Shown: positions 34,036-44,910, counted from the first letter of the stretch. The stretch is DNA of 64,000 bases from Microvelia longipes (GCA_018340805.1 JACMZG010000008.1:56850196-56914195), one strand, 5' to 3'. Notes: a model not told the origin generated them from the sequence alone. Program-made: numbers and translations.

Positions 34036-34964
34036 GTAAAATTAATAAAATGTTTATACAAGTACGATATATTATTTTTAAGGAAACTAATTTTGTAATT
34101 ATTAAAAAGTAATTCGACTTCAGTATTAAATCTATAACTTTTATGAGGATTGGAATTCAAAAATGTATAATTTGGTTCAACTTACTGAATAGAAAGACCA
34201 ATATGAATCTATTTTCACTCAAGGACCGAAACTATTTCAATAAGCAATTAAAACTTTAGTTCTTATCACAAGGACTAAATTTTACTTCATCATGCAAAAA
34301 TATAAAACATAGCTTTAATTCTAGTTTCACTCCTAATCAAAATTTTACATGCTAAATTTTTAATTTTATTAACATGTCATAAAATTTATTTTATTAAATG
34401 TGTAAAAGTTTAATGTTATTAAACTTTAATAGTTAAAAAAGAAATAGAAATCAAATGTATAAGGTTCAGAAACATAATAGAATTATAATTTTATATCTGA
34501 AACTAGCTTATTTTTCCTTCGGAAATTCGCTAAAACACTCTAAGATGGTTCAATATTATGGGAATTCTCTACACGTTTTGTGAATCATAATGCAAATAGT
34601 ATAAGTTGCCATTAAATTAGTTAATAAAAAATATAATTTAAAAAACAAAACTCATGCTTTGACTTTTTAAAACAAGTTTAATTGGCACACAATTGAATTG
34701 TTTCAATAAAAAAGTATCTTTTATCTCGAGACGGTATATATTGTGATGTTTATTGACTAATTTTTTGAGAAGTAAAAATGCACTTTTCACTACCAAGGGA
34801 GAAAATGCAAATGTTCACTACCTTAGGAATAATAAGTAATATTTTCTTCCTAGGTAATAAAAAGTGTTTCCTATTATCGGTTTTATAGCCAATTATATTT
34901 ATTTTTTGAAAGTGGTATTCTCTAAATTTATAAAAGAGACTGATCAATTTTCTTAACCCATTCC
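34036..34964. other. unannotated AT-rich DNA
   Basis: No recognised feature. The 65-codon minus frame at 34750-34947 has no domain. Confidence 0.5.
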
Positions 34965-35115
34965 CGGGGGCGGTACCTCAAAAATTTATGAGGGGGCCTG
35001 ACCAAAAAAAATGTTTTTATTAGTCCAAAATCCTTTTAAGGCCAAATGAAGTTGTTTTGAGCAATTTTTTTTTGGGAACAGCACCCTCAAAATTTACCCA
35101 AAAAAAGAATAATAT
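34965..35115. repeat. dispersed repeat, also at 41.1 kb
   Basis: GGGGGCGGTACCTCAAAAAT, GGCCTGACCAAAAAAAATG, AAGTTGTTTTGAGCAA and GGAACAGCACCCTCAAA align in order with a diverged copy at 41.13-41.34 kb. Class unknown. Confidence 0.55.
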
Positions 35116-35168
35116 ACATAAAAACGTCTGTAGATATAATCTTGTATGCTCCTTGGAAGTAAAATGTA

Positions 35169-35197
35169 TTAGCGAATTTCCTTTGGAAATTCGGCTA
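35169..35197. repeat. 13-bp hairpin, GCGAATTTCC type
   Basis: CGAATTTCC (35173-35181), loop TTT, GGAAATTCG (35185-35193), extended by TTAGC on the left and GCTAA on the right. The same GCGAATTTCC phrase occurs in the foldback element at 38.5-39.3 kb. Confidence 0.75.
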
Positions 35198-35268
35198 ATG
35201 GGGTAGGCGTCATGGCGGAATTCGAACCTCGGACCACGACACAAATCCGTTTCAGAGGTCCCTAATGA
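35195..35268 (-). repeat. tRNA-like B-box fragment
   Basis: On the minus strand GAGGTTCGAATTCC (about 35217-35230) matches a B box and is followed by GCCATGACGCC. A convincing A box is not visible. It sits directly 5' of the TA-microsatellite element at 35270. Confidence 0.35.
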
Positions 35269-35269
35269 C

Positions 35270-35293
35270 GAAAAAATACATTTCGCGAGACTT

Positions 35294-35331
<38 letters not shown>

Positions 35332-35932
35332 CATATATATGTATATATATATGTATTTCTAGACACTTTCTTGTAAACACTCTATCTTTCGAACGGATTA
35401 ATATTTTTTAACCAAACTTGGTACAAAAATCAACCTTTAGGAGGACACGAACCCTATTGAAAACCAGGTTTTTGTGACGTCATAAACCCGGTTTGCTGAG
35501 TCAGCAAAATTTTCAAAAAATCGGCAAAATTCAGGGTTAATATTTTTCGCCGCGAAAAAGGTCAATATTTATGTTTTCTGAGATGCTGAATCGAATGAAA
35601 CCGGTCCGAAGTCTATACGACCACTCTAAGTGACCAAAAAGTCGAAAAAACCATTGTAAATTACCAAAAACCAAAATTTAGGTCGATAAAAAATATATTA
35701 CGAGTAGGGTGTCGTTTTCTATGTAATTTTGAGCGCTGAATCGAAAGAAACCGGTCCGAAGTCGATACGACCACTCTAAGTTACCAAAAAGTCGAAAAAA
35801 CCACAAAAATTATAGAAAACCAAAATTACGGTCGTTAAAAATTAAATTTCGAGTAGGGTGTCGTTTTCAATGTTTTTTGGGCCTCTGAGTTGAATGCCAG
35901 TGGTCCGCAGTAAATACGACCACTCAAAGGTG
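35270..35932 (+). mobile_element. composite repeat element B, first copy (truncated)
   Basis: Begins ATTTCGCGAGACTT and a TA microsatellite (35293-35352), then CTAGACACTTTCTTGTAA and CCCGGTTTGCTGAGTC. The body contains three degenerate units of about 150 bp starting TGAATCGA near 35587, 35737 and 35886, each with GGTCCGAAGTC and ATACGACCACTC. Cut off at 35932 where segment A' begins. Repeated at 37738-38400, and inverted and older at 47.7-48.1 kb. Confidence 0.85.
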
Positions 35933-37722
35933 GAAGGTGGTCAGGTTACTTTTTCGATGTTTTAGAATTCAACCAATAGGATCCCTCTAGTAATAATATC
36001 TCTATGCCTTTTAACTTAACTAGGAATTATTTTATACTAGCAAGGTTCTCCTCGTAGGTTAATTTCATTAAGTGTATTTAAAGAATAATCGAAAATTGTA
36101 AAAAAATATAAAAATCTTAATTAAAATTATGTACTAGGATTTTAATATTGAATAACAAGCCATGTACGTTAATTTTTTTTAAAAAAAATATCATTTATCT
36201 CTTGACATGGAACCTTTAGACGTTTCTAACCTTGATTTATCCATACAAAAGCATGATAATTATTTTGTCAAGAAACAAAAATAATTTATCATCAAAGGCA
36301 AAAAACAAAAATAATTTAAAGAAAATAAAAATTAAAATGCTTGCAAGTTGCTTCATTGCAACAAGTTATGCGTTTTTCCAATTGCAATGACATGATTTCT
36401 TTCTTTTATTGTTACCCAACACACTTTGTAAAAGAAGTTATTGATTGCTGACCTATTTATTGTTAACCTATACAGGAGGCGGCAGATGGAAGACTAAAAT
36501 GGCATTAGATTTTGATATTCTTAAAGGAGAGTTAGAGTCAGTAAAAAAAGGCTTTTACTCACCCAAAGAAGTTTATATAAGATAGTTTTGGAGGCCGAGT
36601 GACTCGATACACTTGCATAATATTATTTTTATTGCCGAACTACAATTTTTATTTGAATTTTTTGTTTAACGTATTGTTCAGTAAATCTAATAATTTTTAA
36701 AATTTCTATAATTTTCTGAAGACACAAACTAATATATGAAGTAAAGGAAATTAAATAAAATTTAATAAAAGTACATTTTAATGATCTTATAATAATTAGT
36801 ACAATCAAACAATAATTAGTACGATCAAACTATTGACAGGTTGTATAACATACAGAGTCCGATGCTCACAAAAAGTTTAAATAAGATTCAATTAAAATAT
36901 AACAAATAGTGATATCATCATTGTTTTTGGTTATATTGCTAGAATAGATATTGACGAGCTGAGTTATGTAAAGTATATTTAAACATTTTGCGAAGTTAAG
37001 TTTAGCGAGAGCTCGTTAAGTTAATTTATGTTTGTTTGGACTAAGTTGCTCAACAAGGTAAAAACTATGAAGATCGGTAAAGTTTAAATTGTTGAAAGTT
37101 TATAGTAAGTTTTTAGTACAGTCTTAGGAGGGTCTATAGAGGAAGCGAGCGTATCATTGATCCTCCTCGTTGTTTCACTTCCTTTTGCAAACATTCGTAA
37201 ACAATTACGAGATTTTACCCCTGATCAGCATTGATTACAATTAGTGAGACGTTTTCATTAAGTTTACCTTTAACTACCAATAGTACCCTTATTTACCAAT
37301 AATGCCTTATCTAATTTTTTTGAATAATTGAAACCGTTAGTATAGTCTAAACTATCAACGATTTATAAGACTAATAAATGTACCACTGGAACACCCGTGT
37401 TGGAGTAAAATACAGGAGTGTAATTTAAAAGCAAAGATAGGATGGACAATAGGTCAAGGGCAGCACTTCTTATACCTGAGAGCCATGACCCACTAAGGTT
37501 CATAAGTAATTTTTGGCAAGGATAGTGGAAAACTCATGCCTTTTAAACGTAGACTCATTTGAATACGGTTATCACAAGCTATCGGTATCTAGGTCCTGGA
37601 TCGAAAAGTCTATCTAGGTCTAGGTTCTCAACCCTAAGGTCGTAAACCCAACATTGTGTCGCAGACAATTATTGGTTGGTCACAAGAAAATAATTGTTAA
37701 AAGTACATTATTTTTTTTTAAA
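35933..37722. repeat. segmental duplication, copy A'
   Basis: Second copy of the 1.8-kb segment at 30593-32388, same orientation, placed between two copies of element B. Small indels relative to A are frequent and mostly in homopolymers. Confidence 0.95.
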
Positions 37723-37737
37723 TTTGTAAAAATACAT

Positions 37738-38400
37738 TTAAATTGTAAAAATACATTTCGCGAGACTTATATATATATATATATTATGTATATATATATA
37801 TATACATATATATTATATTATATATGTATTTCTAGACACTTTCTTGTAACACTCTATCTTTCGAACGGATTAAATATTTTTAACCAAACTTGGTACAAAA
37901 ATCAACCTTTAGGAGGACACGAACCCTATTGAAAACCAGGTTTTTGTGACGTCATAAACCCGGTTTGCTGAGTCAGCAAAATTTTCAAAAAATCGGCAAA
38001 ATTCAGGGTTAATATTTTTCGCCGCGAAAAAGGTCAATATTTATGTTTTCTGAGATGCTGAATCGAATGAAACCGGTCCGAAGTCGATACGACCACTCTA
38101 AGTGACCAAAAAGTCGAAAAAAACCATTGTAAATTACCAAAAACCAAAATTTGGTCGATAAAAAATATATTTCGAGTAGGGTGTGTCGTTTTCTATGTAA
38201 TTTTGAGCGCTGAATCGAAAGAAACCGGTCCGAAGTCGATACGACCACTCTAAGTTACCAAAAAGTCGAAAAAACCACAAAAAATTATAGAAAACCAAAT
38301 TACGGTCGTTAAAATTAAATTTCGAGTAGGGTGTCGTTTTCAATGTTTTTTGGGCCTCTGAGTTGAATGCCAGTGGTCCGCAGTAAATACGACCACTCAA
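37738..38400 (+). mobile_element. composite repeat element B, second copy
   Basis: Same sequence as 35270-35932, with a TA microsatellite at 37767-37826, but here it continues into tRNA-like and foldback sequence and so appears complete. A tandem TTGTAAAAATACATTT marks the junction with A'. Open frames here are shadows of the 150-bp units. Confidence 0.85.
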
Positions 38401-38624
38401 ACGCTGGATACCTGGGTTCACATCCTGGAAGGGTCGATCATTTTTTCGTTTTTTTTTACTTAATATAAGTTTACAACTAGAAAATAATTCTGGCGCGGTG
38501 GTCCGCATGTCGGGCGAATTTCCTTTGGATGCGAAAACTCAAACCCAGTGTACCTGGGTTCAAATCCGAGTAGGGACAATAATGTTTTATCGTTTTTTTA
38601 CCTAATATAAGTTTACAACTAGAA
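38401..38624 (+). repeat. tandem tRNA-like promoter units
   Basis: The order is: B-box-like TGGGTTCACATCC (about 38412-38424); then A-box-like TGGCGCGGTGGTCCGC (about 38491) and B-box-like GGGTTCAAATCC (about 38555); then the A-box phrase again near 38633. TTTTACTTAATATAAGTTT and ACAACTAGAAAATAATTC separate the units. They look like tRNA-derived SINE heads in tandem. Confidence 0.6.
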
Positions 38625-39327
38625 AATAATTCTGGCGCGGTGGTCCGCATGTCGGGCGAATTTCCTTTGGATGCGTGTTTCCGTGCTTTTTACATTATAT
38701 AAAGTTTACAACTACTAAATAAATAATTCCGGCGCGGTGGTCCGCTGTCGGGCGAATTTCATTTAGAATGCGTTTTTCCGTGCTAAACAACCTATTTCTT
38801 GCTTATGCAAGAACCATGCCCATTGCGTGGTTCTGGTTCATGCTTAGAACCTAAGCAGTTACTCAATTGTCAAGCACTGCTCGTAACTCATTTTGTCTGT
38901 ATTTTCCAAAGGAAATGCGCTAAAACCTTTAAAGATAACTGACTAAGCTTAAAGATAAGTAACTAAGCTTTAAACTAGTGCAAATAATAGTGCGTACTTA
39001 GAGGCATAGTTTTGTGCAACAACTGGATAATTATGCGCATTTCCTTGGAAAATACAGACAAAATGAGTTACGAGCAGTGCTTGACAATTGAGTAACTGCT
39101 TAGGTTCTAAAGCATGAACCAGAACCACGCAATGGGCATGGTTCTTGCATAAGCAAGAAATAGGTTGTTTAGCACGGAAAACGCATTCTAAATGAAATTC
39201 GCCCTACAGCGGACCACCGCGCCGGAATTATTTATTTAGTAGTTGTAAACTTATATAATGTAAAAAGCACGGAAACACGCATCCAAAGGAAATTCGCCCG
39301 ACATGCGGACCACCGCGCCAGAATTTT
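38625..39327. mobile_element. foldback element with ~295-bp near-perfect arms
   Basis: The left arm 38625-38920 and right arm 39035-39327 are inverse copies with only a few single-base differences, around a 114-bp spacer. Each arm contains two TCCGGCGCGGTGG/TCTGGCGCGGTGG phrases (tRNA A-box-like), GTGTTTCCGTGC, TGCTTATGCAAGAACCATGC and GTTCTGGTTCATGCTT. No open frame of note. A decayed copy is at 47.3-47.64 kb. Confidence 0.9.
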
Positions 39328-39339
39328 TTTTCCTTTACA

Positions 39340-39530
39340 ATCACCCACCTCGGCTTCATCTCGAGAGTTGATAGTCATAACTCCCTCAACCTGCCCCGGG
39401 GGTTAAATAAATAAATCCTTCGGCCTCCCCGTGAGTTATATGCTTCGAGTTCCCTCGGCTTTCGCCTTAGGAACCAACTAACTATTTAGAGAAATAATAG
39501 CATTCTTCCTTGGTGCATAAATAAATATTT
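39340..39530. repeat. hairpin-module family member
   Basis: CACCTCGGCTTCATCTCGAG, CCTCGGCTTTCGCCTTAGG and TTCCTTGGTGCATAAATAA align in order with 41.5-41.7 kb. The hairpin cores are degraded here. Confidence 0.55.
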
Positions 39531-39627
39531 AAAATAATTTTAACGTAATAGTATTGCAACTTATACGTAATAAGTAATTTTCCCAACGGTATTTAGTATG
39601 TATTTATTATTTATCTATATAAATAAA

Positions 39628-40631
39628 TCTATATAAATAAAATTCAAATGTCGCTACTGATGTTCCCTCTAAACTCGAGCACGACTGGACGAATTTTCAC
39701 GAAAGTTTTTTACAAAATTAATCCACAGTGATGGGAAGGTTTGAGCCGAGTCATAGATGATTAGGGGCATCTAAGTGGTCTACAGGGGCATCGAAATATT
39801 TAAAAAATCATAGCCTTTTTGGAGAGCATAAAATCATGCATGTCTAGAGCTATTATTTTAGAGCAGTACATTTACAATATTTTGATGTTAAAAATTTTTA
39901 TTTTAGAGCTATAATAAGCTTTTTAGGGCAGTAAAGAACTTTGAATAAAGTAATGAATATAACTGACAATGGCCTCGGAATAAGTCTATAAAATTATGTC
40001 TATAAGTAACATACGAACAGGAAATAATAATTGTACGAGTCTCAAAATCATTAGGTGTAGCTAAAATAACTTTAAAGAAATCAGATTTTTTTGTAAATTT
40101 TATAATTTTACTGACTTTAAAACCCGGATTTCCAGTGATTTTGTTAAACTTGGTATAAAGACTAATTGTAGATACCTGATTTACAGGCTATGTAGTGCTA
40201 TAAGCAGACAAATGGGATATTTGTGCACGGGGCATAAATTATTAGTTTACTTGATTTTGATTAGATTTAGTATAGTATATTTAGAGGGTGGACTGATTTA
40301 CTGGCTAATGTAGTACTATAGCAGATAAAAGAAAATTGTGGTGCACAGGGGCATTAGTTATTAGTTTACTTGATTTTGATTAGATTTAGTATAGTATATT
40401 TAGAGGGTGGACTGATTTACTGGCTATGTAGTACTATAAGCAGATAAAAGAAAATTGTGGTGCACAGGGGCATAAGTTATTAGTTTACTTGATTTTGATT
40501 AGATTTAGTATAGTATATTTAGAGGGTGAACTGATTTACTGGCTCTGTAGTACTATAAGCAGATAAAAGAAATTGTATAAAAAATTATTTACTTCTTAAA
40601 CGCCCGTGCGAAGCACGGGTATCCCTGCTAG
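39628..40631 (+). mobile_element. non-autonomous Helitron
   Basis: Starts TCTATATAAATAAAATTC after an A, followed by AACTCGAGCACGACTGG, a phrase typical of insect Helitron 5' regions. Ends with a 7-bp hairpin CCCGTGC/GCACGGG with loop GAA (40603-40619), then 8 bases, then CTAG (40628-40631) before a T. TC at the 5' end, a subterminal hairpin, CTRR at the 3' end and an A/T insertion site are the Helitron hallmarks. At about 1.0 kb there is no Rep-helicase, so it depends on an autonomous partner. An exact repeat of its first 14 bases lies directly upstream (39614-39627). Confidence 0.9.
40170..40575. repeat. 119-bp tandem repeats inside the Helitron
   Basis: AGAGGGTGGACTGATTTACT occurs at 40283 and 40402, and as AGAGGGTGAACTG at 40521, 119 bp apart each time. 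A diverged partial unit precedes at about 40170. Internal tandem repeats are common in non-autonomous Helitrons. Confidence 0.9.
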
Positions 40632-41129
40632 TATAAGAATAAAATTCAATCGCAACATTTTTACTAAATTAAAAGACAAATTTAGAGAAAAAAAATCTCT
40701 AAAGAAAATATAAGAGCGATAAGATTCCTTAACCCTGAGCTTGAGATCAAAAGAAGTCCAAGATTACAGGGACTGCTTGGGCTGGGTTCTTACAATACAA
40801 TACAACTGAAGGACACTTTAGGGCTCTTTCCTTTATAACCACATTATATACGGTTATTAAGTATAAACGCTGTCGTTTTATCAGTGATAACACTCATAAC
40901 TAATTATGACTCTTAATAAGTTATGGGTAATAATAATAAGGGTAAATAATCAAATTAATTTAAATGATAAACTGAAAAATTGTAAATATTTAAAAGAAGG
41001 ATGGTAATCAATTTAACTAAAGGAATAAAGTATAAGAAATTGTTCTAAACAATTGAAATAAATAAAATAACACCCTAGTAAAAAGTAGGCATATATGTTC
41101 CACAGGTATATTAATCTGCATATAATATT
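40632..41129. other. unannotated AT-rich DNA
   Basis: No recognised feature. Confidence 0.5.
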
Positions 41130-41340
41130 TTAGGAGCGGCAGCCTCGTAATTTATATGGGGGCCGACTAAAGTTTTTATACTTTTTGGGAGGTGGCACAA
41201 ACAAAAATTTATAACGGGGGTTCGACCAAAAAAAACTTATTGGCTCACGACCCGTTACAGGCTGAAATAAGTCGTTTGGAACAAAAAAGAAAAACAAAAC
41301 TTTTTTTTGTGCGGCATCCCAACATTTATATAAGAAAATC
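41130..41340. repeat. dispersed repeat, partner of 34.97 kb
   Basis: GGGAGGTGGCACAAAC, GGTTCGACCAAAAAAAAC and GTGCGGCATCCCAAC align with the repeat at 34965-35115. Two partial units seem to be in tandem here. Confidence 0.5.
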
Positions 41341-41499
41341 GATCAAAATTATTTAAAAACATAATCGAACAGTACAATAAACAAAACAGCATATAAAACA
41401 AGAATATAACAGAAAAGAATAACCTCAGCCAGCATCGGGAATTTTATCTTTAGATTTTGGGATTTTTAATAATGAACCCCGTGAATAATTTTTTTTCCT

Positions 41500-41705
41500 T
41501 GCAATAATCACTTTCCTTGGTTTTGCTCGAGAGTTGTCATTACTTCCTGCGCTATTCGTTAGGAGTTAAATACATAAATCTCATGCCTTCGACTCGGAAC
41601 TTAAATGCATTAATTCACTCTGCTTTCGCCTTAAAAACCAAATTGCTCATGGAAATGATAGGATACTTCACTCCCTTGGTGCATGAATAACTATTCTGGT
41701 TTTGT
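41500..41705. repeat. hairpin-module family member
   Basis: CAATAATCACTTTCCTTGG, GCTCGAGAGTTGTCAT, CTGCTTTCGCCTTAAAAACC and TCCCTTGGTGCATGAATAAC align with 39340-39530. It ends where the palindromic MITE begins. Confidence 0.55.
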
Positions 41706-41713
41706 TAAGGAAC

Positions 41714-41845
41714 AATAGTTATTTATGCCATAAGGCTGAGAAGTGTGTCTTTATGTCACGGCAATTAGATTTACCGACGAGCGAAGCGAGTCGGGAAAAA
41801 TTGCCAAGACATAAAGACATTCTCAGCCGAATGGCATACACTATT
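41714..41845. mobile_element. palindromic MITE with nested hairpins
   Basis: Outer arms 41714-41757 and 41808-41845 pair over about 38 bp (phrases GGCTGAGAA and GTCTTTATGTC against their inverses). Inside lie GGCAATT/AATTGCC (41760-41766, 41799-41805) and then CCGAC/GTCGG (41774-41778, 41790-41794), GA steps and a GCGAAGC tip (41781-41787). The whole 132 bp can fold into one long hairpin. Non-coding. Confidence 0.8.
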
Positions 41846-42308
41846 TTTTTTGAGGTAGCACTCATTAAATAAATTGCGCTATATACTTAATTGAAAAAAA
41901 AACAAACGTCCAATTAACTCCATATTATCGTCGTCATTGAATTCATTCATAGCTTCACACTTTTACTCAAAAATGTAAAAGCTTTACAAATAAACACACA
42001 CAAATTGTCAATTAAAACACCTTTTAAAAACGAATAAAAAATTAGTCTACGAACAAAAACAGAAACAAAATGAATGTTTTTAAATAAACCACATGAGGGT
42101 TTAACACAGATTGTTTTTTTGAACACGCTACATTACAGTAATGGCGGCAATATATGAATTACTTTTACGTCCTAGGAGTTTTTTTACATTCATTATTGTC
42201 CTCGGAGGTGAAAAGTACTAAATAACCTCCTAGTACAATAATGATTGGCTTCTCATACTAAAAACGGTCCAATAAAGTGCTCAATTACGTACTACCTCAA
42301 AAAAAATA
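41843..42308. mobile_element. MITE with TTTTTTTTGAGGTAGYAC termini
   Basis: The terminal inverted repeats are ATTTTTTTTGAGGTAGCAC (41843-41861) and the inverse ending TACTACCTCAAAAAAAAT (about 42289-42307), 466 bp overall. An inner inverted pair of about 20 bp (42187-42209, 42226-42248, around CAATAATGA) lies near its right side. No coding capacity. It shares its left edge with the preceding palindromic MITE. Confidence 0.7.
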
Positions 42309-43459
42309 TATTATAGAATTGAATATAAGAATTGAGACCTTTAAGCAAAAATGTTCTGGCAAATATAGTTACAAATATATATAGCTGATTAGATAGCTAT
42401 ATTTTTCACTATAAAGCCTAGAAAGCAGAATTTTATTATTTATTATTTTAAAAAATAGTTTCATTTTGTTAGAAAAGAAATAAATTAATATTGAGAAGTT
42501 AAAATATTTGCTGAGGGTAGGAGTTCATTCAGAATTACTCTAATAGAATTAATGGCACTTTATTTATTTCCAAGCATTATTATAACAAAATAAATATTAC
42601 CTTGTTTTAATAAATACACAACAAACTTAAAATATCTCTATTTCGCTTAAAATTTAAATTATAAGTTAATCTTTTTAAATGAGATTTTTAATGGAGAAAT
42701 TAAAATATCTGCAGAGGTGTGCTGAAAGATTAGAATGAAGTATCGACTTAATGCTAAAGGCTAAGTTAAAGGCTAAAAGTTAATATCTGAAGGTAGTTGT
42801 AATATCGTGTTATAGTCCTTTATAATGTCTAAACTTTATAAGCGCTTCCTTTTCTAAGCTATTAGTCATTTCGTTTAATAACAATCATCTGTTATGATTT
42901 TCTTCGAACAATAGAACAACAAATTTTGCAAATGATATTTTCTCAGGTGCTATTCATCATTCAGCATTAAATGGAATATTTTAATTGTTTCAAATATTAG
43001 TAAACATTCGATCAAAGTTTCAGTCAATTATTTTAACACCTGCGTCTGTATAATATTTCTGTATTGACGTATCTAAATGGCTAATTATATATAATAAGTA
43101 CAGAGTGTCATAAAGAAATTCGCAATTATAAGCAATGATTAAATAATAAAAATTATTTGAAAAATGATCATTAATACATCTGGGAACTGTTCCATCATTC
43201 GACATCATTGATGGCTCGACATAATGTCATGTCCCACAACATGACACGCTGTCCCATAGATAAACAATATTAACACTATGTTCTGTCAACTATTTATGTT
43301 TTGCAAACTCAGTAGTATCAAATGATATAACTTTAAGATACCTCAACAACGTAACTACTAGTTGATTTGTCTAATTTTTTTTTTTTCGGGCGGCTGAAAT
43401 GTGTTTTTTCCGTTTGCGACAGTTTCGTATTTTTTTTACTATATGAGTTTCTCAAATGT
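42309..43459. other. unannotated AT-rich DNA
   Basis: Contains a 7-bp hairpin GTCATGT/ACATGAC near 43226-43246. The 62-codon minus frame at 43020-43208 has no domain. Confidence 0.5.
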
Positions 43460-43474
43460 CCACTAGGTGGGCAC
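43460..43474 (+). promoter_or_regulatory. CTCF-like site, weak candidate
   Basis: CCACTAGGTGGGCAC is close to the conserved animal CTCF core CCACYAGRKGGC, with one extra G. A single short match in 64 kb can occur by chance, and nothing else marks an insulator. Confidence 0.15.
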
Positions 43475-43679
43475 TAGTAATTTACTACAGGGTTATAATA
43501 TTACCTTCCTTGTTCTTCTTTTGTTTGTCAAATAAATAATGGAACGTTTTTTAACGAAGTTACGCCGTTATTTTAACATTAAAATTACGCCACCAAGGGA
43601 TCGAATGAATTTTACCAGCACATTTTGATACATTACACTGTTTTCCTTCTAAAAAGCTGTTTTGTTTACTATTACTACT

Positions 43680-44014
43680 ATCATTTGATAAAAATTGAAC
43701 AAATGCTGATAATAAGATGAAACTTAGTCAAATCTCAATCCAATCGCATAAGTTTTCCTCGTTTTATGATTATTCGAAATTTTTGCGTAATAATGACATT
43801 TTAAAAAATTATTTTCTAAACAGCACAACTACAGCGGTAGACTGATTTTTGCACAAAAGTTTCAAGCATATATACACTAGCTACGATATAACTACGATGA
43901 TAACAGACACACACGCATACAGACAGACAACTTCGAATACCACTGAGAAGGCCTATTTTGCAAACACAATACTTTTCCCATTTACCTACGGTATAAATGA
44001 GGATAAGTAAAAAC
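43680..44014 (-). repeat. 5S-containing repeat, 5' half (copy 8)
   Basis: Minus-strand copy with AATGCTGATAATAAGATG, CAGCACAACTACAGCGG, ATACACTAGCTACG and the palindromic terminus ending CGGTATAAATGAGGA. The 5S segment and hairpins are missing. The 66-codon frame 43816-44016 is repeat read-through. Confidence 0.8.
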
Positions 44015-44808
44015 ACGGCGCAAATGTCTGCGGCCGGGAAAACGTTGTAACTTATTGACTTATTTACTCTTACTTAAACTTATGCTTAACTCTAATAATA
44101 TTCTTAAATAGCGCATACATTTTATCGAATGTATAACATGACGACATTTGAGTTTAAATAAAGATAATGATTAATTATTAATTAAATTTTGATTAATATC
44201 GGGAATAACAAACATGCTTAATTTCATTATACAGACTGCTTATTTCACATATCACGATATCTGCTTAAAGTCTGAAATCGTATACATATTCTCGTTTCTA
44301 CTAAAATTAAGTGTTAGTTGAGAAAATTGTGAAGTAAAGCATAACCATTTGACTACACTTACTCCAATTGGTATTGTGGTTTACACCCGTAATTCAGTAA
44401 AGGTTTGGGGTTTAGGGGGGGGGAGGGGGGAATAAAGCCCTAGACCCAACAACCCTAGAACTAATCAAGGCTATATTTCCTAAGGTGTATAAACTTCATA
44501 AGCTAGACAATGTTAGATACGTAACTTCGCCTTGATAATAGCACTGTCTCTTTTAGCTTTGCCCTCAGTCCTAACTAACATTAGTTTAAATGCGGTTAAT
44601 AAATCTTAAAATAACAGATACACCTATTTCTTATAATATTTAGGGTTCTATACTAACTCTTAATTATATTTTAAGCCTTATATTTCCTTTTATTAAGACT
44701 ATATTGTAAAACAAACAAAACATACAATAATGTATTAAATCTACTTATAATTATACTTTAAAATTAGTCGTAACAGAAAGAATAATTAGCAAATACGTTT
44801 ATAATTAA
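44015..44808. other. unannotated AT-rich DNA with G run
   Basis: A G-rich run (two blocks of G separated by A) lies at about 44412-44430. No gene recognised. Confidence 0.5.
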
Positions 44809-44812
44809 TTTT

Positions 44813-44843
<31 letters not shown>

Positions 44844-44910
44844 GAATAATACAACAACAATTGTGATTGTTACAAGTATCAGAGATAGCACAGTTCTAAT
44901 GGCTTGGTGC
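44809..44910 (-). mobile_element. poly(A)-tailed 3' end of a retroposed transcript
   Basis: On the minus strand, sequence ending ...TTCAATAAATAAATT runs into 23 A (T run 44809-44831). AATAAA 10-15 bases before a long A tract is the mark of a processed transcript or LINE 3' end. Only about 80 bases of body are distinguishable and the source is unknown. Confidence 0.55.

Noticed and set aside
38009..38508. 79- and 124-codon minus-strand frames with repeated 'GxLEWSYRLRTGF'
   Set aside because: The internal repetition reflects the 150-bp units of element B, a non-coding repeat.
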